From: CAJPQU01 sp052170475
GTDB taxonomy: Bacteria; Bacillota; Negativicutes; Selenomonadales; Selenomonadaceae
Reading direction: 5' to 3'
DNA: 64,000 bases
NCBI GenBank assembly: GCA_052170475.1
Contig: JBQNAL010000003.1
Span: 1-64,000, forward strand
Numbering within the stretch: position 1 is the stretch's first letter; every line of letters begins with the position of its first letter. Positions 44,193 to 51,085 of the stretch are shown in pieces. The notes under the pieces were generated by a model. That model ran no database searches. It worked only from the letters and a program-made list of their open reading frames with translations, and was not told where the DNA came from. Made by a program: the position numbers and the translations under genes.

Positions 44193-44753
44193 TCAGTTCT
44201 CCCCCATCGCCTCGGAAAGCGGCACTTCCGCTGGCTGCGGCACCGCCGGCTGTACCGGCGCTTGGTTGAGCGCTGCCTTGGCCTGTTGCAGCGTATCAAG
44301 CCCCTGTTCCAAAGTGGTAAGCGAATTTCCCAAATGCGCCAAGATATGCTCGAATACCTGATTCGCGTACTGGTTCGCCTGATCACAGCGCTGCTGCGCC
44401 GTCTCCATCGTCCGCTCCATGATCTCTTTTTCCTGCGCCTTGGCTTGCGTCAAAATCAGCGCCGCTTTCTCCTGCGACTGCTTCACCACGCTGCTTTCCT
44501 CTACCAACCGATTCGCGTACTCCTTCGCCTGTTCCACGATGCGCTGCGCTTCATCCCGAGCATCCGACAAAATCGTATCCTTCTCCTGCATGACCTGCTC
44601 CGCCCGCTGCAGTTCCAAGGGCAGTTCATTGCGCAGATCATCCACAAGACGGACAAGATCCGGCTCTTCGATAATGCTCTTGTTCGTGAACATGATATGT
44701 CGGCCATCCACCACTAAATTCTCAATATCATCCAAAATATTGCTTACCGTCAT
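44193..44753 (-). CDS. Coiled-coil protein
   Basis: The 186-residue protein is almost entirely helical with a long coiled coil from about 30 to 150, rich in Glu, Gln and Ala, and a proline-rich tail (QPAVPQPAEVP). It is similar in style to DivIVA-type or ATP synthase b-like stalks found near coaD in Firmicutes, but I cannot assign a function. It is separated from coaD by 52 bases and probably cotranscribed with it. Confidence 0.65.
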   Translation of the reverse strand: MTVSNILDDIENLVVDGRHIMFTNKSIIEEPDLVRLVDDLRNELPLELQRAEQVMQEKDTILSDARDEAQRIVEQAKEYANRLVEESSVVKQSQEKAALILTQAKAQEKEIMERTMETAQQRCDQANQYANQVFEHILAHLGNSLTTLEQGLDTLQQAKAALNQAPVQPAVPQPAEVPLSEAMGEN

Positions 44754-44805
44754 CGCTCACCAGCCCACTTTCCTATTTTGCTTTTTGCGGCTAAACGCCG
44801 GTCAC

Positions 44806-45294
44806 TTACGCCTCTTTTACTCCGGCTCTGGCGCAAATGGCGTCCTCGACGCACGCCGGAACCAATCCATGCACATTCCCGCCAAAGAGCGCCAACTCTC
44901 GGATCACCGAAGAACTGACGAAATAATATTCCTGACTTGTCAAAATAAAGATCGTCTCTATTTCCTTATCGAGATGTTTCAAGGTCTGCGCCTCCTGCAT
45001 CTCGTACTCAAAATCCGTCACCGAACGCAGCCCCCGCACGATCACGCTGGCCTTCTCGTCCCGCATGAAATCCGTCAATAGCCCTGAAAAAGAGCAGGCG
45101 CGAAGGTTCGGTATATGGCGCGTCGCCTCGCGGATCAAGCGCACGCGCTCCTCCACCGGCAGCCACGGTTCCTTTCGGATATTGTGAAAGACGCTGACGA
45201 TGATCTCATCGAACATCTTACTGGCACGCTCGAAAATATCAATGTGGCCGCAGGTAACGGGATCAAAACTCCCGGAACACACCGCCCTGACCAT
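44806..45294 (-). CDS. coaD: Phosphopantetheine adenylyltransferase
   Basis: Penultimate enzyme of coenzyme A synthesis, 162 residues. The nucleotidyltransferase motif is GSFDPVTCGHIDIFERA (8-24) and the second nucleotide site is SSSVIREL near 126. GGAGG precedes the ATG at 45294, two bases after the rsmD stop. Confidence 0.95.
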   Translation of the reverse strand: MVRAVCSGSFDPVTCGHIDIFERASKMFDEIIVSVFHNIRKEPWLPVEERVRLIREATRHIPNLRACSFSGLLTDFMRDEKASVIVRGLRSVTDFEYEMQEAQTLKHLDKEIETIFILTSQEYYFVSSSVIRELALFGGNVHGLVPACVEDAICARAGVKEA

Positions 45295-45296
45295 CG

Positions 45297-45863
45297 CTAC
45301 GCCTCCTTTTCCGCCGCACACGGCTCAAACATGAGGATCTTCGTCGTTCGCCCATACCCCACGGCTCGCCGCAACGAGAGTGCGGAAAGGGGCGGTATCG
45401 CGCTCTCCCCCGCGCCGCACTCTACCATCAGCAGCGCACCCGAGGAAAGGAGCGGCGACCCATCCAGCGCCGACAATACCCGCTGCCACAATCCCTGCTC
45501 ATATGGCGGATCGCAAAAGATCAGATCAAACCTCTCCCCCGCCGCCGCCAAAAACGAAACGGCAGAAAAGACATCCTGCCGCAGGAACCGAGCGTTCTCC
45601 AAAAGATGGGTATGAGCCGCATTGTCCCGAATCAAGGGAATCGTCGCCCGATCCACGAAAACCGCCGCAACCGCGCCTCGAGACAGCGCCTCCAATCCCA
45701 AGCCGCCTGTCCCCGCGAAGAGATCCAGCACCCGAGCGCCCCGCACCCGCTCTCCCAAAATACTGAACAGCGACTCCTTGACGCGATCCGCCGTAGGGCG
45801 CGTATCGATCCCCTTGGGCGCTTTCAGGCGAGCGCCCCGGGCCGTTCCCGTGATGATCCGCAT
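45297..45863 (-). CDS. rsmD: 16S rRNA (guanine966-N2)-methyltransferase RsmD
   Basis: The 188-residue protein begins MRIITGTARGARLKAP and has RPTADRVKESLFSIL, the SAM-binding LDLFAGTGGLGLEAL near 50 and the catalytic DPPYEQG near 118. rsmD-coaD is a common neighbour pair in Firmicutes. Confidence 0.95.
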   Translation of the reverse strand: MRIITGTARGARLKAPKGIDTRPTADRVKESLFSILGERVRGARVLDLFAGTGGLGLEALSRGAVAAVFVDRATIPLIRDNAAHTHLLENARFLRQDVFSAVSFLAAAGERFDLIFCDPPYEQGLWQRVLSALDGSPLLSSGALLMVECGAGESAIPPLSALSLRRAVGYGRTTKILMFEPCAAEKEA

Positions 45864-45971
45864 ACCGCCCCTCCGCCCGGCAAACTCATTTCCATGAAAT
45901 CGTTATTATTTTAACACACTTTTTTCATTTCGTGAACTATCCACAACGAAAAACCACCCTCTCCCCCATCA

Positions 45972-46381
45972 ATGGTTGTTATTTACCTTGGACAGCCGAC
46001 AAACCTCGCGGAAGATCAATGGCTCGCGGTACGAACGCCGGCATTTAAGGCGTAGTTTGAGGGTTGGGAAGAGAACGTGACAGTGCGTGAAATTCGCGAC
46101 CTTGTTCCATCTAAGATTGTTTTGACAGGCAAGCCAAGCGAAAACGAATCCTCCATTCGACAGGAATCAGTGATATTCAAATCTACGAGAAAAATAAAAA
46201 GACGCTTCCTCTCAACGTATCCGGGTTAGTGACCCGGGCGAAGAGAGAAAGACATCTTTTATTGATGACAAATTAGCAAAATTCTTTGATTCTGTCAATA
46301 ACGTTTCCAAGGTCGTTGATGAGAACGAGGGAGCCGCTGTTAGTGTCCCGCGGGACTACGGGCGAAAGTTTTGCCGTTTTT
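45972..46381 (+). pseudogene. Decayed fragment of a polyvalent mobile-element protein
   Basis: No intact gene is present in 45864-46378. On the plus strand one frame reads NLAEDQWLAVRTPAFKA, a TAG stop, then FEGWEENV and about 50 more codons to another stop at about 46228. A second frame near 46255-46381 reads DDKLAKFFDSVNNVSKVVDENEG. The phrases EQW..VRTPAFK.WFGDWE and SKVVDENGEP are common in large phage and conjugative-element proteins that carry toxin-like or LPD domains. The stop codons and frame change show a degraded remnant. The assignment rests on short motifs only. Confidence 0.45.
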
Positions 46382-46876
46382 GACCGTATTGATGATCCAT
46401 CAGTGAACTAAAACTGTCAAAAATGACCAAAGAAACCTCTTTGTGTATCCGTTTATCAATATCCATCAGTGAACTAAAACGCTTTCGTGATTGTCCCATA
46501 CGATGACCTCGTATCCGTTTATCAATATCCATCAGTGAACTAAAACAATCTGTCACGGCATATATTGTAAACGCCAGTATCCGTTTATCAATATCCATCA
46601 GTGAACTAAAACTAATCTCCGACATCAGCCTTGCCGCCTCGAGTATCCGTTTATCAATATCCATCAGTGAACTAAAACTAAAACGTGTCGAAGGAAATTG
46701 ATTTTGAAGTATCCGTTTATCAATATCCATCAGTGAACTAAAACGCGGGATGAAGCGTGTATTTCGATGGGCGTGTATCCGTTTATCAATATCCATCAGT
46801 GAACTAAAACCTATCTTATGATGGGCATTGTTTCCATGATGTATCCGTTTATCAATATCCATCAGTGAACTAAAAC
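46379..46876 (-). CRISPR. Type II CRISPR array, eight repeats and seven spacers
   Basis: Seven identical 36-bp repeats lie at 46445, 46511, 46577, 46643, 46709, 46775 and 46841 (starts on the plus strand), and an eighth, degenerate in its left half, at 46379-46414. All seven spacers are exactly 30 bp, giving a strict 66-bp period. In the minus orientation each repeat begins GTTTTAG and ends GGATAC, the usual sense of type II crRNA. That makes the cas2 side (right) the leader end and the degenerate unit the trailer. I cannot identify the targets of the spacers without a database search. Confidence 0.97.
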
Positions 46877-46885
46877 CTTAACTTC

Positions 46886-46913
46886 AGTATACCAGAAAAC
46901 CATCAAAATTCAA
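46886..46913 (-). promoter_or_regulatory. Leader promoter of the CRISPR array
   Basis: On the minus strand TTGAAT (46908-46913), 16 bases and TATACT (46886-46891) predict a start about three bases before the first repeat. The -35 box lies inside the last codons of the cas1'-'cas2 ORF, so the leader is only about 26 bp long. Confidence 0.6.
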
Positions 46914-47286
46914 GGATGTCATTGTCTTTTAATAGGTGTTCCGTGGCCGTCCTCCTTCCCAATAAAATATACATCGAGGCATATTGTTTTTCCGTGACCA
47001 AAAGGGCGCGGACAGAACCAGCGGGCGGGAGATGGCAGCGGATATGTGACAGATGAACATTCGCATCGTCGTGGTTGGCCGTAATGCGGCTGTACACCGA
47101 GTATTGCAGCATATCATAGCCATCTTGAATGAGGAACTTTCTAAACTGCGTATACGCTCGGCGTTCTTTTGGCGTTGCCGTCGGCAAATCAAATACACGT
47201 TTTTCTGTCCCGCCACTTTTCAGGACGAGCCAATTCTCCCGCTTAATCAATCGTTCTCCGGTATGGACGATAAGGGTACGCTGCAT
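46903..47286 (-). pseudogene. In-frame cas1'-'cas2 fusion remnant
   Basis: The 127-codon ORF is open from an ATG that overlaps the end of cas9 by 40 bases. Residues 1-31 (MQRTLIVHTGERLIKREN and on to GTEKRV) resemble the first strands of type II Cas1 proteins. From FDLPTATPKERRAYTQFRKF onward it is type II Cas2, with GYDMLQYSVYSRI, LPPAGSVRALLVTEKQY and a normal C-terminus, but without the usual first six or so residues of Cas2. The simplest reading is one deletion of some 260 codons of cas1 plus the start of cas2, leaving a fused frame. Integrase residues of Cas1 are all gone, so spacer acquisition by this locus should be impossible. Confidence 0.78.
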
Positions 47287-50200
47287 CTGATTTCGCCCCC
47301 CTTATGCCCCAATAAATCTACGCTGTATTTCTTTATCACGCCTTTTGTTTTTAGTTTAACAACAGTACTTTTCTCTTCATTGCCACACTTAAAACTAAAG
47401 CATTGTTTCTTGATTGAGTCCACCGAGTAATACGTCCCCCGTAAGTAGCACACCCCTTTGCCATCAAAAGCTTCAATATAGTCTCCGGCAAACAAGTACA
47501 TGATGTGCTTTTCGTATCCTGCCGGCGGCTCCTTCTCTTTTAGGTACAGCTTTTTACCCTTCTTCACAAGATCAATATACCGAATGCCTCGAGAACGGGT
47601 TTTCCCTTTGATGTCCCGGTATATCTCCACACAATAATACTTTAAGTCTACCAGTACGGTATAATTCTCCGCCGAAATCTGTTTCCTGTAAAAATTACTG
47701 ATGGCATTCCCTAACAACGAAACTTTATGAACCACGGTGCCGTTCGGTAAGGTAAACACGGCTCGCCCCTGCTCTTTCAGATAGTTTTCTATGGTATAAT
47801 TTTCTTTTTTCCCATCCAAGATCTGAACGAGCGTATCTTTCAATAAGCGATCATGAGAATAAAGTGTATTCAAATCCTTCTTCTCAATGCTCAAAATTGA
47901 CTTGCGCGAGATCTTATGCGGCACGCCGTCGATCTCGCGTACTTTGATCGGATTGGCAGGCGCGATCTCGCCCCGATAACGACGTTCCGCTTTATGAGAA
48001 GTCAGTGGCAGGTGCGGCGGGACGAGAAAATGTGCGCTATCTCCGTAAAATTCCTTCACTTGAATAGCAAATCGCTCCGCGTCTTCATCATTAAAGCGGA
48101 TATCGACTTCCTCTCTCAACCGGCGCACAAAGGACGGCACCCGGTCATGATACCGAAGAAGGGAGCGTGTGTATTCCTCCGAAAATCCATAATACATTTT
48201 CATTTTCCGAACGGATCGTTCCATGTAATCCGTATATTCCGCACTTTCGCTCTGATGATAACGGCGGAAAATCTGCTGCAGCCGCATGTTATCGGAAGCA
48301 ATTTCAATGTAAGCCGGCGTCAAATTCGCCAGCACCACGGCATCCACCGCATGATGAAGATGGCTCTTCCGATCTTTCTGTCCTCCCCACGTTTTAGGGT
48401 TCAGCCATGTCTTGCGAAATTTTGCCGTGATGGCGCCACGAATGGCATGCACATGAATGGCGTTCTCCCCTTTTCCATCTTCGGAAAATTGTAAATAGCG
48501 CTGAAATAAATTGAACACATACTTGGTGATGTAGCGCATATCATTGATATTGCGCGACTTCCACGCGTCAACGAGCTGCCGGGCTTCAGGCGTATCCAAA
48601 GCCTCTTGCAAGAGATATTCATATTTTCGTTTGCTCCACGGGCTGCTTTTTTTATTGAATATACCGTTCACCCGTTCCAAGAAAGCGGCCTTTTGTGATC
48701 CGACCATATACATCAGCGGTGTACGCTGTCCTTTCCGTTGATTTTCTCCCCACTTGACTAAAACCTTATTATGCAGCGTGTTATCAAGAATCAACGAATA
48801 TGGGATGATGTGGTCAATTTCGTAAGCGCCGCTCGGATTCAGCGCTTCTTGAAGATCAATTGGCTCCCCGCTGTATAGGCATTTCCCGTCCTGCTCCTGA
48901 TAAAGACGATACCGTTCCACCTGTATCGGCTTGACCTTATCCGCCTCGCAGTGTAAATGCCTGGCAATCGCTTCCACCGCCTTATTCCTTTTCTTTTGAT
49001 TGTCGTCATTCTGCTTTTTCCACCGCTGCCGATCTGCAAAACTGCGCCCCAAATCACGGCCTACCTCAACATTGATATATTCCGGCGCACCATAGAGACG
49101 GACAATGGCGTTCACCACCCGTCGCGCCTCGTTGATAGCGCGATACACAACCGGATTGTCCCGGATATCCTCATCTTTCTCCAGCAGCCGTGCCGGAAGC
49201 TGTGCATAACGCTCTCTTTGCGGAGCGGAAGTTTCGTTTTCTTCTTTTATCCGCCGCGCTTGAAAATCGCCGTATATCTCGCCGGCCATAAAAGCTTCAA
49301 TCGCATCATGCATGTAATGATAGGAACAAGCGGAAGCCCCGCTGAAAGAAGTACCGGCCAATTCCTTACGGAAACCTTGATTCCCCTCTATGGTCGTCCC
49401 GGTAAAAAGCTTCTTGAGCTCGTCGTCTCGGTACCGCGGCGTTTTGTATTTTGCCAACACTTCCCCAATCTGATGGAGAAGCGGCGGATCTTCCATGCTT
49501 AAAGGATTATCCCCCAACAGGGACGTCCAGGCGATGCCCGCTTTTTCGGCAATCCGTTTCATAGGGCGTAAAAATTTAATGGCTTTTCCCAGCGCTGTTT
49601 CGTCAAGATAAGCGCTTTTGAACAAGTATACTTGATGCTTTTTCAAGATGGCTTTGGCCACCTTGAGATTCATATTCCCGTCCCGAAGCGTGGTCTCCAC
49701 AATCTCCCGCGCCGCCGGGGAGGGAAGTCCCGAACTCCCGTCCTTCCCTTGATACCGATACTGGGATAAAGCATTCGTGACCGCATAAATATCCGCCAAT
49801 ACCGTATTGCGAAACCCTCTTCGTTCCGTCGGATAGAAGGGGCACATCCCCAACTTATCCAAGAAACCCGTATAGCGTCGTGTTGGATCATTCTTATTGC
49901 CCGGCCCATCTTCAAAAAACCGCTGTGCAAAAATGATGGACGGAATGATTTCCCGCACCGACGCTGACAACTCCTGATAAAAACGCCCCTGCTGCGCCAA
50001 AATCTTTTTCGTTTCCTCCTCAACATGACAACGGCGAATGAGCCGCAGAACGCCTCGGTGCGACCGATTGCGAAAATCCACTTGGCCAGCATCATTACGG
50101 CAATGTTTCCATAAATATTCTGAAATGGTGCGGCAACCGCTGGCGGCAAAATCCCGATCAAAGTCCTGCGCCGCTTTTTTATTTACTCGCGTTTCTTTCT

Positions 50201-50654
50201 CATCTTCCAAACTATCCGCATCGGAAAAAACATCGCTGTCTGCCTCATAAAAATCACGGTAGCCACGATGATTCGCACTATGCAAAAGGATCTGCAAAAG
50301 TTCCGTCGGGCGCACCTTTTCTTCCAACGCCCGAACCTTTAACGAAAAAATATCTTGGCAGGGCGCTTTTCCCATCTCCTCAATCTCTCGCCGCGTCAAA
50401 AGCCCTAATTTGATAAAATATTCCTTCAGACGTTCCTTGCGCCATTTACGCCGCCGCTCCAACCGCCGCACGCCGCGAAAGGATCGGCGTTCTTGGCTCG
50501 TGCGCTCTCTTCCTTTATTCAATTCCCCGGATACGAAAATCCGCGAACCGAAATCTTCAATCCGAGCATCCTCACGGTTCGTATAAGAGATGACCGCCCA
50601 CCCCACCGATCCGATCCCAATGTCCAACCCAATGCGAAATTTTCGCTCTCCCAT
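47247..50654 (-). CDS. cas9: CRISPR-associated endonuclease Cas9, compact type II-C-like
   Basis: RNA-guided DNA endonuclease, 1135 residues. RuvC-I has Asp11 in GLDIGIGSVGWA, followed by the Arg-rich bridge helix (about 52-80). RuvC-II has Glu530 in INVEVGRD; the HNH site is YEIDHIIPYS with Asp614 and His615 and Asn638 in ENQRKGQ; RuvC-III has His768 and Asp771 in HLHHAVDAVVLA. The REC lobe is short, and the C-terminal wedge/PAM-interacting part reads through to a normal stop. All nuclease residues are present. AAGGGGGAAAGG precedes the ATG. Length, lack of csn2 and gene order point to II-C; exact subtype needs a tree. Confidence 0.96.
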   Translation of the reverse strand: MGERKFRIGLDIGIGSVGWAVISYTNREDARIEDFGSRIFVSGELNKGRERTSQERRSFRGVRRLERRRKWRKERLKEYFIKLGLLTRREIEEMGKAPCQDIFSLKVRALEEKVRPTELLQILLHSANHRGYRDFYEADSDVFSDADSLEDEKETRVNKKAAQDFDRDFAASGCRTISEYLWKHCRNDAGQVDFRNRSHRGVLRLIRRCHVEEETKKILAQQGRFYQELSASVREIIPSIIFAQRFFEDGPGNKNDPTRRYTGFLDKLGMCPFYPTERRGFRNTVLADIYAVTNALSQYRYQGKDGSSGLPSPAAREIVETTLRDGNMNLKVAKAILKKHQVYLFKSAYLDETALGKAIKFLRPMKRIAEKAGIAWTSLLGDNPLSMEDPPLLHQIGEVLAKYKTPRYRDDELKKLFTGTTIEGNQGFRKELAGTSFSGASACSYHYMHDAIEAFMAGEIYGDFQARRIKEENETSAPQRERYAQLPARLLEKDEDIRDNPVVYRAINEARRVVNAIVRLYGAPEYINVEVGRDLGRSFADRQRWKKQNDDNQKKRNKAVEAIARHLHCEADKVKPIQVERYRLYQEQDGKCLYSGEPIDLQEALNPSGAYEIDHIIPYSLILDNTLHNKVLVKWGENQRKGQRTPLMYMVGSQKAAFLERVNGIFNKKSSPWSKRKYEYLLQEALDTPEARQLVDAWKSRNINDMRYITKYVFNLFQRYLQFSEDGKGENAIHVHAIRGAITAKFRKTWLNPKTWGGQKDRKSHLHHAVDAVVLANLTPAYIEIASDNMRLQQIFRRYHQSESAEYTDYMERSVRKMKMYYGFSEEYTRSLLRYHDRVPSFVRRLREEVDIRFNDEDAERFAIQVKEFYGDSAHFLVPPHLPLTSHKAERRYRGEIAPANPIKVREIDGVPHKISRKSILSIEKKDLNTLYSHDRLLKDTLVQILDGKKENYTIENYLKEQGRAVFTLPNGTVVHKVSLLGNAISNFYRKQISAENYTVLVDLKYYCVEIYRDIKGKTRSRGIRYIDLVKKGKKLYLKEKEPPAGYEKHIMYLFAGDYIEAFDGKGVCYLRGTYYSVDSIKKQCFSFKCGNEEKSTVVKLKTKGVIKKYSVDLLGHKGGEIRCSVPLSSIPEND

Positions 50655-50667
50655 TTTCCTTTCCCCC

Positions 50668-50696
50668 TTGCTTTTTTTCTCCTTTTCCTTTATGAT
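50668..50696 (+). promoter_or_regulatory. Promoter of tracrRNA
   Basis: TTGCTT (50668-50673), 17 bases and TATGAT (50691-50696) predict a plus-strand start near 50703. The promoter overlaps the 5' leader and RBS region of cas9 on the other strand. Confidence 0.68.
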
Positions 50697-50718
50697 GAAT
50701 AGGAACTTAGACGTGATG

Positions 50719-50754
50719 ATATCCGCTTATCAATATCCATCAGTGTGCATAGGC
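50719..50754. repeat. Degenerate solitary CRISPR-repeat unit upstream of cas9
   Basis: The first 27 bases match the array repeat (plus orientation) at 25 positions; the last 9 bases, which would form the GTTTTAG end, do not match. It lies 45 bases before the anti-repeat of the tracrRNA and inside the predicted primary transcript. In minus orientation it lies in the 5' region of cas9. Confidence 0.85.
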
Positions 50755-50867
50755 TCGGTAAACGTATCCGTTTATCAATATCCATCGTGTTCTAAGATAA
50801 GACTCTGCCTTCGGGCAGCGGGTCGTGGGGTATGGCGGTAACCCGTTAATCCGCCTTCGTAAATGGC

Positions 50868-50895
50868 GCCATTGCCGATCGGCAATGGCTTTTTT
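50868..50895 (+). terminator. Terminator of tracrRNA
   Basis: GCCATTGCC (50868-50876) and GGCAATGGC (50881-50889) form a perfect 9-bp stem with a GATC loop followed by six T. Confidence 0.95.
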
Positions 50896-50980
50896 ATTTA
50901 TAAATTTTCTATTAACATTTCATTTCGCTGCGCCGTGAAATTCTCCTGCCAAAAACGTTTCGTCAAAACCACATCATAAT

Positions 50981-51040
50981 GTACAAACAAAAACGCTTTC
51001 CGTTGTATTTTCCCACAACAGAAAGCGTTTTTGTTTGTAC
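50981..51040. terminator. Bidirectional terminator downstream of nfnB
   Basis: A 20-bp perfect stem, 50981-51000 with 51021-51040, contains A and T runs on both arms and an inner GTTGT/ACAAC stem. It lies 45 bases after the nfnB stop and faces the tracrRNA. The rest of 50896-51085 holds no gene. Confidence 0.92.
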
Positions 51041-51085
51041 GGTACGATCCGCAAGATGATTCGAGCCGTTCCCCCTCGCTCAAGC

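Larger units (their letters stand above)
50703..50895 (+). ncRNA. tracrRNA
   Basis: The anti-repeat at 50764-50798 pairs with the crRNA repeat: 23 bases are exact (GTATCC through CCATC), then GTG pairs with CAC after one bulged crRNA base, a UU/UU internal loop follows, and CTAAGAT pairs with GTTTTAG including two G-U pairs. After it come a CTGCC-TTCG-GGCAG hairpin (50805-50818), a GGCGGTAA/TTAATCCGCC hairpin (50834-50855) and a terminator. The 5' end is inferred from the promoter; RNase III processing would shorten it. Confidence 0.92.

Noticed and set aside
44036..44386. Long N-terminal extension of larB
   Set aside because: The 117 extra residues are Arg-rich, overlap the coiled-coil gene on the same strand in another frame and have no similarity to LarB.
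46356..46862. A 168-codon minus-strand ORF with repeated MDIDKRI units
   Set aside because: It is the CRISPR array read as protein: 36+30 = 66 bases is a multiple of three, so the repeat frame stays open. There is no RBS.
47053..47430. Plus-strand 125-codon ORF over the cas1'-'cas2 region, considered as an anti-CRISPR-like gene
   Set aside because: No RBS or promoter, and composition matches an antisense shadow.
50655..50720. A distinct cas9 promoter on the minus strand
   Set aside because: Several weak TTGATA/TATCAT-like combinations exist inside the degenerate repeat but none is clearly better than chance.
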